A stretch of 13,363 nucleotides of DNA from Acidobacteriota bacterium (GCA_003224075.1 QHYF01000234.1:1-13363), one strand, 5' to 3'; positions 1-7,333 are shown, counted from the stretch's first letter. Notes: generated by a model not told the origin, from the sequence alone. A program made the numbers and translations.

Positions 1-117
1 CTTTCGAACGACTTCGATGCCCAGCTTGTTCAGCTCTTCCGTCAGGAAGAGCGAGTTGGTGTCCATGTGGTCCGGGGTCAGCAATTCCGAACCAACCGCG
101 ATGATCTCCGCTTTCAT
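1..117 (-). CDS. cinA: CinA-family protein (competence/damage-inducible, nicotinamide-nucleotide amidase), N-terminal fragment
   Basis: Only the first 39 codons are in the window; the gene runs off the left edge. The translation begins MKAEIIAVGSELL and continues with TNSLFLTEELNKLGIEV. This is the characteristic start of the MoCF-biosynthesis/CinA N-terminal domain: a first beta strand ending in GSELL, then an N-S/T-x-(Y/F)L helix. CinA proteins couple this domain to a C-terminal NMN deamidase and act in pyridine-nucleotide salvage; in some bacteria they associate with RecA or competence. The ATG at 117 lies 8 nt after the stop of the upstream IPT/NHL gene, so it is the distal gene of the yacG-pgpA-NHL-cinA operon. 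Only a weak purine stretch precedes the start. Whether the C-terminal amidase domain is present cannot be seen. Confidence 0.88.
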   Translation of the reverse strand, partial: MKAEIIAVGSELLTPDHMDTNSLFLTEELNKLGIEVVRK

Positions 118-125
118 CTTTTCGC

Positions 126-1175
126 TTATCCGATCAACGGCAAGCCGCGAACGTCCCAATCGAGGGTGAAGAGCGCGCCGGTGGTGGCGAGAATGGCGCG
201 GCCGGAAGGCTGCAGGGCAAGGCCAACGAGGCCGGAGCCGCTCAGTACCACCTCGGCCTCGAATTGCTGCGTGATGCGCACGATTCCCCGGCGGCCGCCA
301 TAAGAGGCAGCCACGTAGATGTTGCCGTCGCGATCGAAGGCCAGCCCTTGCGGCCGGCCGAGGCCGCGAAAGAAGACGCTGACCTCGCCTCCCTTCGTGA
401 TGCGGTACATGCGATCGAAGCTGGATGTCGTCGGTCCCGTGACGTAGAGATCGCCGTTGGGGTGAAACGCCAGGTGATAAGCGGCGATGGACGGCTCGAG
501 CGTGGCAAAAACAAAAATTTCGCGGCTTCCGCTGATCTTGAAAATCGTGCCGCTGCGGTCGCCCACGTACAGGTTTTCCGCGTGGTCGAACGCGATCCCC
601 GTGGCGATGCCCATGCCTTCGATCCACTGCTCCGCGCGGCCCTCGGGCGTGACGCGATGGATGGTGCCGTCGTTGCGGCAGGAGACGAAAAGATTTCCCT
701 CGCGGTCGAGCGCCAGCCCGCTGGGATTCACAAGGGAGTTGACCAACGGCTTCACGTTGTAGTTCGCGGTGATCTTGTACAGCGACACGGGAACGCGCTG
801 CCCGCGCGGCCCGGAAAAGGTGACGTAGATGTTGCCTTCGAAATCCACCGCCGGATTTGCGACCGGATGAAGATTGTCCGCGATTTGCAGTCCGATGTGT
901 ACGGGATGAGGCTGGCTTTCGTGGCCGGCAGTGGCCACGCGCACCGTGCCTCCGTTCGCGCCTTCCGGGACGCGCGCGATCAGTCGGCTCTCGCTGGCCA
1001 GCGCCAGGCTGGCTTCCGCCTCGCCGAAGCGCACCACCGGGCGTGGCTGCGCCCGCGATACGAAGCCGCGCCCGTGGATGGTGATCTCGCCGCCAGGAAT
1101 GGCCGCGGCAGGCGCAACTCTCTCAATGTGCGGAATGCCGTTTTTTTCTGCCGAGGACCCGAAACCGAATTTCAT
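126..1175 (-). CDS. IPT/TIG domain + NHL-repeat beta-propeller protein
   Basis: A 349-residue protein. Residues ~14-95 look like an IPT/TIG immunoglobulin-like domain (IERVAPAAAIPGGEITIHG, then a VRFG strand and a VPEG turn). Residues ~100-345 contain about six NHL-type repeats with the recurring GLA(F/L)D-x-x-GN-(I/L)(Y/F)V pattern: 108-118, 153-164, 193-204, 235-245, 277-288 and 317-330. That fits a six-bladed propeller. No signal peptide or membrane helix is visible, so it may be cytoplasmic, which is unusual for IPT domains. The reading frame is open further upstream, but that extension is low-complexity Arg/Ala sequence overlapping pgpA. The ATG at 1175 overlaps the pgpA stop in an ATGA, which implies translational coupling. 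The precise function and ligand are unknown. Its fixed place between pgpA and cinA suggests a cellular rather than extracellular role, but this is inference. Confidence 0.8.
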   Translation of the reverse strand: MKFGFGSSAEKNGIPHIERVAPAAAIPGGEITIHGRGFVSRAQPRPVVRFGEAEASLALASESRLIARVPEGANGGTVRVATAGHESQPHPVHIGLQIADNLHPVANPAVDFEGNIYVTFSGPRGQRVPVSLYKITANYNVKPLVNSLVNPSGLALDREGNLFVSCRNDGTIHRVTPEGRAEQWIEGMGIATGIAFDHAENLYVGDRSGTIFKISGSREIFVFATLEPSIAAYHLAFHPNGDLYVTGPTTSSFDRMYRITKGGEVSVFFRGLGRPQGLAFDRDGNIYVAASYGGRRGIVRITQQFEAEVVLSGSGLVGLALQPSGRAILATTGALFTLDWDVRGLPLIG

Positions 1176-1846
1176 AACCGAATCAAGTGTAACGCCACAC
1201 GCAGCAGAATTGCAGCGTAGATGCCCGCCATCCAGTCGTCCGCCATGATCCCCCAGCCGCCGGGCAATTTTTCCAGCCGGCGGACCGGCCACGGCTTCCA
1301 GATGTCGAATACGCGAAAAAGTATAAAACCCAATAGCAGGTATTTCCAGTTGAGCAGACTGAACGCGGAGTAGAGCGCGAAAACGGAAGCCTGGTCCGCC
1401 GGTATCAGATGCGTCGGCAGGCTCAGCGGCATGATTCCGAGAACAAGCGTCAAGTGCATGCCGGACACTTCGTCGATAACTACGTACTGCGGATCTTCGA
1501 CGCCCGCATAGGTCGCGGCCCGAGAGCTGCTCCACACTCCAATGAGCCCGACAAGTAGGAGCGCAACCAGAGACGGAACCAAGAGCAACACGGGCGCAGC
1601 ACGTCCGCCGAACATCGGCACGTCTATGCCGATTCCGGCGGTCCCGCCCATAACCAATGACACCAAGAGAGCCAAAAGACTGATGGGATGTGTAAGAATC
1701 GCAACTGCAATTCCGGCGAGCGAGCCAAACGTGCCCGGCGACTTGGGAATGTAGCCGACGCCCAGCGCGCTGGCAATCGCAAGCGCGATCCGCGGCTTCT
1801 TACGCCGTGTTTCCAGTGCTGGCGTAGCGCTAGTGTTTGTCGTCAT
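1172..1846 (-). CDS. pgpA: Phosphatidylglycerophosphatase A
   Basis: A 224-residue integral membrane phosphatase that converts phosphatidylglycerol phosphate to phosphatidylglycerol in inner-membrane phospholipid synthesis. The PgpA family motifs are all visible: PGTFGS at 37-42, VIDEVSGM at 123-130 (acidic residues implicated in metal binding), FRVFDIWKPWP near 178-190, and GGWGIMADDWMAG near 200. Several hydrophobic segments are present. The region ~52-115 between the first and second motifs is longer than in E. coli PgpA and carries an extra Gly-rich turn followed by a hydrophobic run. The start at 1846 (MTTN...) overlaps the end of yacG by 17 bp; an upstream extension in the same frame is non-homologous. 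The stop overlaps the next start as ATGA. The residue-level motif match makes the identification firm; the exact start is less certain. Confidence 0.92.
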   Translation of the reverse strand: MTTNTSATPALETRRKKPRIALAIASALGVGYIPKSPGTFGSLAGIAVAILTHPISLLALLVSLVMGGTAGIGIDVPMFGGRAAPVLLLVPSLVALLLVGLIGVWSSSRAATYAGVEDPQYVVIDEVSGMHLTLVLGIMPLSLPTHLIPADQASVFALYSAFSLLNWKYLLLGFILFRVFDIWKPWPVRRLEKLPGGWGIMADDWMAGIYAAILLRVALHLIRL

Positions 1847-2075
1847 CGGGGTTGGGCAGATCGAGGGTGATCGTCTTCCGCTTGCCTTCTCCGTTCTCTT
1901 CCTCGTCGTTGACCGCTGCGCGATCACCTTCATCAAAGATTGGATCGGAGACCACGTACTTTTCGCTGGCCCAGTTGCCCAGGTCCCGCAGACGGCAGCG
2001 CTCGCTGCAGAAGGGAAAATCCGCGTGTACCGCAGAATCGGTCTGTGCTTTGCAAATCGGACATTTGTGCATCAT
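1830..2075 (-). CDS. yacG: DNA gyrase inhibitor YacG-like zinc protein
   Basis: An 81-residue protein with the YacG zinc-finger layout. Cys5-x2-Cys8 and Cys23-x3-Cys27 would bind one zinc, and the conserved PFCSERCRLRDLGNWASEKY block (21-40) matches the family signature (FCS.RC...DLG.W....Y). The C-terminal half is acidic and probably disordered (EENGEGKRKT to PDDDKH), as is common in the family. E. coli YacG binds GyrB and inhibits gyrase; the role in this lineage has not been tested as far as I know. Two consecutive ATG codons (2075 and 2072) are possible starts, and no strong Shine-Dalgarno sequence is present. It is the first gene of the yacG-pgpA-NHL-cinA run, and its end overlaps the pgpA start, so the two are probably coupled. 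Confidence 0.88.
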   Translation of the reverse strand: MMHKCPICKAQTDSAVHADFPFCSERCRLRDLGNWASEKYVVSDPIFDEGDRAAVNDEEENGEGKRKTITLDLPNPDDDKH

Positions 2076-2112
2076 GACCGTTTTGTTTCTCAGGTCTGAA
2101 CCTGGTTATCAA

Positions 2113-2232
2113 TGTCATTCCGAGCGTAGCAGGCCCACTTCTTTTTCCCCTTCACTCCTGCGAAGGGTGGGCCTGCGAAGTCGAGGAATCTCTCTTCGCT
2201 TCCGTCGAGAACCAGGGGATTCCTTCGACTCG
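2113..2232. repeat. Palindromic intergenic (REP-like) repeat
   Basis: The gap between rimO and yacG carries nested inverted repeats. GCAGGCCCAC (2129-2138) is the exact reverse complement of GTGGGCCTGC (2167-2176). The flanks ATTCCGAG (2118 on) and GAGGAATC (2183-2190) extend the pairing imperfectly. A further arm GATTCCTTCGACTCG (2218-2232) is a near complement of 2176-2190. The 'TCATTCCGAG...GAGGAATC' core resembles a repeat that I recall as common between genes in Acidobacteriota and some other soil bacteria; only one copy is in this window. It may fold in mRNA between rimO and yacG. Confidence 0.6.
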
Positions 2233-2265
2233 AATAAACCCGCGGAATAACGTATCAGTTAGAGT

Positions 2266-3744
2266 TTACCCCAAGACGCGGAGTGGCGCGCCAGTCGCGA
2301 TGCGATGCAGCTTTTCAGCGGGCAGCGCAGGCGGGATTGAATCTGCGGCATCGCTTGTCCGCGCGGTCGAACGAGGAAGGATTTCGACGACGCGGCCGAT
2401 GAGGTCGTAGGCATCGCTCTTGGTAATTTCAACGCAGGCGACATCGCCGGGCGCAGCGGCCTCTCCGCCAGGCACTTCGACATCAGTGAGATAGAGTTTT
2501 CCGTCGATCTCCGGCGCCATGCCTTCGAGCCGCGCTTCCCACACCAGCGGATTGTCCTTCGAGGGGCCCTCAATCAGCGCCGTGAATGTCCGGCTCTTGC
2601 GCGCGCGCGGCCTTTCACTCAAATACTTTTCGCGCAAATTGATCCGCGAAATTTTCCTTTGAATTGCCATCAATCGGTTCCGCCGGCCGGTAATCGTCTC
2701 CGCGCCAACTTTCTTGTCGAGCGCAAAACTCTCCGCGTTGTCCACGTCGGAATACTCGAAGACGCCCATCCAGTCGAGCTTTGCAGCTTTCACGAAGTCG
2801 CACAACTCCTCGAAATCATCTTCCGTTTCGCCGGGAAAACCCACAATGAACGAGGTCCGCAGCGAGACTCCGGGAATCGTCGTTCGAATGCGCTCCAGCA
2901 ATTTCAGGAAAGCTTCGCCGTTCGAACCGCGCTTCATGCGCGCCAGCACGCTCCGGCTGGCGTGCTGCAGAGGCATATCCATGTACTTTGCGAGCCGCGG
3001 ATGCGCAGCGATCGTGTCGAGCAATTTCTGCGTCACGCGATTCGGATAGGCGTACAGGAACCTCACCCACAGCAGATCCTCGACCCGCGCGAGTTTTTCG
3101 AGGAGTTGCGCGAGGCCGTCGCGCAGGCCGAAATCTTCGCCGTAGGAAGTCGTGTCCTGCCCGATGAGCGTGATTTCCCGCGCGCCCGCTCTCGCCAGGT
3201 TCTCCGCTTCTCGCACCACCGATTCGAATCGCCGGCTCCGGAACGCCCCGCGAAGCTCTGGTATGATGCAGAATGTGCAGGGGTGGTCGCAGCCCTCCGC
3301 AACCTTGATGTACGCCGCGTGTTTCGGCGTGGTGACGATGCGCGGCGTCAGGTCGTGATAAAGAAACGCGGGCGGCTGCGCGGGCAGCACGCGAAGCTCG
3401 CCTTCCACCGCCTCCAGGATGCGTTCGACCTCTCCGGTGCCGACCACCGCGTCCACTTCCGGTACTTGCTCCAGAATCTGCTCGCGAAAACGCTCGACCA
3501 GACAGCCCGCCACGATCAGTTTCTTTGCCGCGCCAAATTTCTTGTGCTCCGCCATTTCGAGAATGGCTTCGACCGATTCTTTTTGCGCGGCTTCGATGAA
3601 GCTGCACGTATTGACGACCAGCACTTCCGCTTCGTCGGCGCGCGGCGTAAGTTGAAACCCTTCGCGCGCAAGTATGCCCATCATCACCTCGCTGTCGACG
3701 AGGTTCTTCGGGCATCCCAGGCTGACGAATCCGACCTTTGTCAT
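2266..3744 (-). CDS. rimO: Ribosomal protein S12 methylthiotransferase RimO
   Basis: A 492-residue radical-SAM enzyme that adds a methylthio group to the conserved aspartate of ribosomal protein S12. The N-terminal MTTase domain begins VGFVSLGCPKNLVDSE, which is diagnostic of RimO rather than MiaB. It has the three cluster-binding cysteines C11, C47 (VNTCSF) and C81 (AGCLV). The radical-SAM cluster is CDHPCTFC (C152, C156, C159), followed by IPELRG. A C-terminal TRAM domain lies around residues 370-455. About 36 residues follow it, rich in Pro, Ala and Arg, which E. coli RimO (about 440 residues) lacks. The ATG at 3744 is preferred over an in-frame TTG nine codons upstream because homology starts at MTKVGFVSLG. 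Only a distant AAAGG serves as a possible ribosome site, and it lies in or beside a small hairpin. All key residues are intact. Confidence 0.96.
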   Translation of the reverse strand: MTKVGFVSLGCPKNLVDSEVMMGILAREGFQLTPRADEAEVLVVNTCSFIEAAQKESVEAILEMAEHKKFGAAKKLIVAGCLVERFREQILEQVPEVDAVVGTGEVERILEAVEGELRVLPAQPPAFLYHDLTPRIVTTPKHAAYIKVAEGCDHPCTFCIIPELRGAFRSRRFESVVREAENLARAGAREITLIGQDTTSYGEDFGLRDGLAQLLEKLARVEDLLWVRFLYAYPNRVTQKLLDTIAAHPRLAKYMDMPLQHASRSVLARMKRGSNGEAFLKLLERIRTTIPGVSLRTSFIVGFPGETEDDFEELCDFVKAAKLDWMGVFEYSDVDNAESFALDKKVGAETITGRRNRLMAIQRKISRINLREKYLSERPRARKSRTFTALIEGPSKDNPLVWEARLEGMAPEIDGKLYLTDVEVPGGEAAAPGDVACVEITKSDAYDLIGRVVEILPRSTARTSDAADSIPPALPAEKLHRIATGAPLRVLG

Positions 3745-3755
3745 AAGCTGTAAAT

Positions 3756-3771
3756 TTGCGCCTTTGCGCAA
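3756..3771 (-). other. Small hairpin just upstream of rimO
   Basis: On the minus strand TTGCGC - AAAG - GCGCAA forms a perfect 6-bp stem with a four-base loop, 11 nt before the rimO ATG. The only purine-rich Shine-Dalgarno-like sequence (AAAGG) lies across the loop and stem edge. No U-tract follows, so it does not look like an intrinsic terminator. A role in rimO translation is speculative. Confidence 0.35.
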
Positions 3772-3880
3772 TTTTCAAGTGTAACATGCGGCCTGCCGTA
3801 TCGCGCCCGTATGGGCGCAGTACGTGTCCCGAGTGACGCCGAGGGATGCTGTGCGCTTGTTTGGCGGGTTGGAATGCGCG

Positions 3881-4384
3881 TCAACGAGCGCGGAGCGCGG
3901 AGCGAACCTGGTCGAGGAGTTGCCGGAGGCGAGTCGTATCGCAAGGCGCTCCGCCGAACCGCGCATACGCGTAGAGTTGCGTAAACTCCCGGACCGCCGG
4001 AGCGAGTCGCGGCGCGTCCACCGCAGCGGCGAATTCGAATGGCGTTTGTGACTCGAGCCGCAAAAGTCCCCGGCGCGCGAGCATCCGCAGAAGTTCGGCG
4101 TAAAGCCGTGAGGCCAACTGCGGATCCGTGCGCAACGTCTTGCGCCAGCGCAACTGAAGGAACAGCCGGATGCGCCGGAAAATTTCCGCGATCAGGTTGA
4201 ACCGCAACGCGACGAGGAAAAGCACGAGCGACACCGGCAGCAAATAACCCAGCGGGCCATGTTGAAACTGCCACGACTTTATCCATTTCTTGCCTGCGCG
4301 CTCCTTTTCCTCGAACCAGGAGCGCGTCGCTTCGCTCCAATTCCGTGAGTTACGCTGCAGGTTCTGGCGCGAAGTCGTAGCCGA
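3881..4384 (-). pseudogene. C-terminal part of the tgpA-like protein (TM helix + DUF4129-like domain), displaced into the +1 frame
   Basis: This frame is open from just after a TGA at 4387-4385 to a stop at 3881, with no ATG before the homologous region. From about 4372 it reads SRQNLQRNSRNWSEATRSW, then a basic linker and a hydrophobic helix (LLPVSLVLFLVALRFNL). It then has a DUF4129-like domain with RLYAELLRMLARRGL, the TPFEFAAAV motif and a final LYAYARFGG. This is what normally follows the transglutaminase domain in TgpA/DUF3488-family proteins. Skipping one base (G4370) after the YDF codons of the upstream frame restores a continuous protein of about 741 residues. A TTG at 4243 could start a 120-residue remnant, but it has no good ribosome site. 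I read it as the broken-off end of the upstream gene. Confidence 0.75.
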
Positions 4385-6107
4385 TCACCCATTCCCTCCA
4401 GGTGATCGCCATCCAGTCGGCGTACTGTTCGAGGCGTGAAAGGATGCTGGCGGTGTTTTCCGGAGCCGCCGGCGTTGGATCGAATGTTTGCCAGCCGTTG
4501 CCGGGAAAGTAGACCTCGACCCAGCTGTGGGCATCGCTCGCGCGCACGATGTAATCGCCGCCCAGGTCATTGTATTCACCGGGAAGGAACCCATTGACTT
4601 CGCGCGTCGGAATGCCCAGCGTGCGCAGCATGATGGCCATTGCCGAAGCAAAATATTCGCAGTGGCCGGCGCGTGTTTCGAACAGAAAATGAGCGAGCGG
4701 ATGGTCTCCGGGTCTCCCGGTTAGCTTCAAGGTGTAGGTGAAACGAGTGCGCAGGTAGTTTTCGATGGCGACTGCCTTGTCGAACGGAGTCGGCGCGTTC
4801 TTCGTGATTTGCGATGTGAGTTCCGGGATGCGCGGGTCCAGTTCGGGCAGTTGGAGATAGATTGCGCTGATGCCACTCGGATAGTCCGTCGAAGCGGAGC
4901 GGAGCTTCACGGCATTGCGGGGCGGCAAACGCGAGATGCCCGCATATCGGACGGCCGTGTAATTGTGGAAGGGATTCAAAAGCGTGTCGGTGGAATCCCG
5001 GAAAATGTAGGTGCGGCGAATCGCGGTAAACGAGTTTCCGCCTTCGCCGGTAAAATTTCCTTTAAGCGAGACGACTTTGCCCGGAACGAAAATCGCATCG
5101 GTAGCCAAGGGTTCGAGGAAAACGGTATAGAGGATTGCGGGCCCCGGGGAATCCGCCTTCTGCGGGGGAGGAGAGGTGTAAATCCAGCCATCGTCGCCTG
5201 GCTGCAGTCTTTGCGGGTTGGGCTCGGTGGAACTCCACCGCTTTCCATCAAAAGTCGTAAGAGCAATCCCTCTCCAGCGCAGCCGGTCGTATCCAATCGG
5301 CTTCCCCGTTTGCACCCGCATGACCACGGCGGAGTTCTTCTTGATCTCGCCAATTTCACCCAACTCCACATTATCGGTGAAGCCGCTCATCAGCGAGGAA
5401 CTGAAGCCGGCGCGGCCCAGATAACCGGCGCTAAAGCGCGGAAAAAAGAAAAACAGCGCACTTCCCAGGAGGATGGATCCCGCGGCCACACTCAAAGTGG
5501 CCAGACTCAGCGCGCGAGTCAGCCTCCGATCGCTCTCTGATTGCGCCTGGAGGGCGGGCGAGACGGCGCCGGCCGCTCCGCGGCGTAATTCCATTCCGGC
5601 GAAAGTGGCGACTCCGAACAGAAGAAAGACAAAAAAGAGAATCAGGAACGTGGTGTCCACGGTCAGAACGGCCGCGGCCAGAATTCCCGAGAAAGAAAGC
5701 ATGGTGAGGAAAAGCGCGTCGCGGTCGCTCGATGCGCTGTAAAAGCGGACCAGGGTAACGAAGATGAGGAAATGCACCGCCCCCAGGAGTATGGCGAAGA
5801 GCGGCGGGTTCGATGAGTTTCCCACGGGCAAGCGCGAGAGAACCAGGGCGTCCAGGGGAAAGAAAACCAGGTAAGCGAGGACCAGCCACGTTGCCGCACG
5901 GGAAGAAAGCTCGGCGGGGCGTCCGTGCCACGAGCGGTAACCCTTAAACAGCACGGCGAGAGGAGCGGCAAAGCTGGTGACGACGTCAAGTTTGCCGGTG
6001 CTCACCAGCGTCAGGACGGAAGTGAGGACGAGGAGTGAGAGCGATGTGCGGAAGAAACGCTCGGCGGGCGGCGCGGAGACATTCGGAGTCGTGACAGAGC
6101 TGGCCAT
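4350..6107 (-). CDS. TgpA-like membrane transglutaminase (DUF3488 + transglutaminase core), C-terminus lost by frameshift
   Basis: A 585-residue frame. The N-terminal third (~20-235) is a DUF3488-type membrane domain with about six hydrophobic helices, ending ILLGSALFFFFPRFSAGY. A periplasmic segment follows (VMRVQTGKP, LRWRGIALTTFDGKRW). A transglutaminase-like core then has an intact catalytic triad: Cys483 in GHCEYFA, His527 in DAHSW and Asp543 in FDPTP. Family members are inner-membrane proteins with periplasmic catalytic domains; P. aeruginosa TgpA is essential. The physiological substrate is unknown. The last residues, after WREWVIGYDF, are non-homologous because the expected tail lies in the next frame (4384-3881). 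The start ATG at 6107 follows an AGGATGGGAA stretch. It is the last gene of the moxR-DUF58-mutY-tgpA run, 65 nt after mutY. Activity of the truncated product is uncertain. Confidence 0.88.
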   Translation of the reverse strand: MASSVTTPNVSAPPAERFFRTSLSLLVLTSVLTLVSTGKLDVVTSFAAPLAVLFKGYRSWHGRPAELSSRAATWLVLAYLVFFPLDALVLSRLPVGNSSNPPLFAILLGAVHFLIFVTLVRFYSASSDRDALFLTMLSFSGILAAAVLTVDTTFLILFFVFLLFGVATFAGMELRRGAAGAVSPALQAQSESDRRLTRALSLATLSVAAGSILLGSALFFFFPRFSAGYLGRAGFSSSLMSGFTDNVELGEIGEIKKNSAVVMRVQTGKPIGYDRLRWRGIALTTFDGKRWSSTEPNPQRLQPGDDGWIYTSPPPQKADSPGPAILYTVFLEPLATDAIFVPGKVVSLKGNFTGEGGNSFTAIRRTYIFRDSTDTLLNPFHNYTAVRYAGISRLPPRNAVKLRSASTDYPSGISAIYLQLPELDPRIPELTSQITKNAPTPFDKAVAIENYLRTRFTYTLKLTGRPGDHPLAHFLFETRAGHCEYFASAMAIMLRTLGIPTREVNGFLPGEYNDLGGDYIVRASDAHSWVEVYFPGNGWQTFDPTPAAPENTASILSRLEQYADWMAITWREWVIGYDFAPEPAA

Positions 6108-6172
6108 CTTGAAATTCCCATCCTAGCACCTGCGCGGCACGGCGGGCAGCAGGCCGAACGAAAAGATAACGC

Positions 6173-7282
6173 TCAACGCATGTCCAGAACGGCGCGGGCG
6201 ACTTTTCGCGTGAGATTGGAGACGGGGAGGATGGAGACGTCGTGCAACGGAACAGGCTGCGCGCCGCTCACGCGGGGAAGTTTTCTTACATTGATGCGGA
6301 AGGGTGTGATGGTGATGTCGCGGTACGTCACGGTGTGATGGACCTTGCCGGCAGGAGCCAATTTCAATTGAGCGACCCGCGCGCGCGGCGCGAGATTCCT
6401 GAGGAATGCGCGCAATTTCGCGGCGGGATCTCCGGTCACGGCAACCGCCGGAAAATGCCACATGCTTGAAGCCAGTATCGGAATGAAATCCGCCAAGGGA
6501 TCCACGTTGGCGTCCGGGGGCGGCGGCGGGAGCAAGATGGTCCAGCCGTTCTGATCCGCGAACACAGCCGCGGCGAGAGCGACCTCCACAGCCGCGTGTT
6601 TCTTCCGTCTTTCTGGCAAGGATTCGGCGATGCCGAGCTTGCGCCCCTCGCAGAATTGTGCGACGGGACAGAGAAGGCATTGCGGCGATCTGGGAGAGCA
6701 AAGCGTGGCTCCGAGCTCCATTACGGCTTGATTCCAGTCACCCGGGGAATTCGGATCGAGCAATGAATCGGCGGTTTTTTGCAGGGCCCGCCAGGGCTTC
6801 GGCGCGCGCAGATCGCCGCGAATCACACCGAGCCGTGCGAGCACGCGGACCACATTCCCGTCGAGGACCGCCTGTTTTTCGCCGAAGGCGATGCTCAGAA
6901 TCGCGGCGGCTGTGTAATCTCCGATACCGGGCAAGGCGAGAACCTCGTCCATGCGCGCGGGAAATTTTCCATCGTGTTTTGCGACGATCTGCTGCGCGGC
7001 CTTCTGCAGATTGCGCGCGCGGCTGTAATACCCGAGGCCGGACCAGAGGCGCAACACTTCTTCCTCCGGCGCGCTGGCAAGCGCGTGAATGTCCGGGAAG
7101 CGCTTAAGAAACCGCTCGTAATAAGGAATCGCCGCCGCAACGCGAGTTTGCTGCAGCATGATTTCCGAAAGCCAGATGCGATAGGGGTCTTTCGTCTGCC
7201 GCCACGGTAAGTCCCGCCGAAATTGGCGGAACCATGCAAGCAGTTGTTTCCGAAATGTGGCGAGTTCGCGGCCCTGCAGCAT
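6173..7282 (-). CDS. mutY: A/G-specific adenine DNA glycosylase MutY
   Basis: A 369-residue base-excision repair enzyme that removes adenine mispaired with 8-oxoguanine. Motifs seen: LPWR (25-28), SEIMLQQTRV with catalytic Glu40, the helix-hairpin-helix LPGIGDYTAAAI (117-128), and catalytic Asp141 in VLDGNVVRVLARLG. The [4Fe-4S] ligands are Cys195-x6-Cys202-x2-Cys205-x5-Cys211. The C-terminal NUDIX-like domain is present, but the loop usually read as F-S-H appears as HTVTYRDI (V-T-Y). The ATG at 7282 begins just before the first conserved helix; the Shine-Dalgarno is weak. It lies 51 nt after the DUF58 stop and 65 nt before tgpA, so it is probably co-transcribed with them. No functional link between mutY and moxR/tgpA is established that I know of. 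Confidence 0.95.
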   Translation of the reverse strand: MLQGRELATFRKQLLAWFRQFRRDLPWRQTKDPYRIWLSEIMLQQTRVAAAIPYYERFLKRFPDIHALASAPEEEVLRLWSGLGYYSRARNLQKAAQQIVAKHDGKFPARMDEVLALPGIGDYTAAAILSIAFGEKQAVLDGNVVRVLARLGVIRGDLRAPKPWRALQKTADSLLDPNSPGDWNQAVMELGATLCSPRSPQCLLCPVAQFCEGRKLGIAESLPERRKKHAAVEVALAAAVFADQNGWTILLPPPPPDANVDPLADFIPILASSMWHFPAVAVTGDPAAKLRAFLRNLAPRARVAQLKLAPAGKVHHTVTYRDITITPFRINVRKLPRVSGAQPVPLHDVSILPVSNLTRKVARAVLDMR

Positions 7283-7333
7283 GGTGCCGATAGTTTCTCA
7301 CACCCAGCGGGGTACATTCCTCGTTGGCGAGGC

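Noticed and set aside
264..1220. Long plus-strand open frame (318 codons) opposite the IPT/NHL gene
   Set aside because: Arg/Ala/His-rich, no domain, fully antisense to a gene with clear NHL repeats; a by-product of GC-rich codon use.
1176..1535. N-terminal 120-codon extension of the IPT/NHL frame
   Set aside because: Lies inside pgpA, has low-complexity composition and no homology; the ATG at 1175 with ATGA overlap is far more plausible.
2659..3753. Plus-strand 364-codon open frame opposite rimO
   Set aside because: Antisense to a RimO gene with every catalytic cysteine intact; composition is low-complexity Arg/His and shows no motif.
2816..3787. Second minus-strand frame (323 codons) within rimO
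   Set aside because: Same strand as rimO in another frame, Arg/Gly/Ser-rich, no homology; rimO explains the region.
3741..4340. Minus-strand 199-codon frame over the tgpA tail
   Set aside because: The DUF4129-like and TM signatures are in a different frame; this one is Arg/Ala/Pro-rich noise.
4350..4390. Programmed ribosomal frameshifting in tgpA
   Set aside because: No slippery heptamer, no internal Shine-Dalgarno at proper spacing and no obvious downstream pseudoknot; mutation or sequencing error is simpler.
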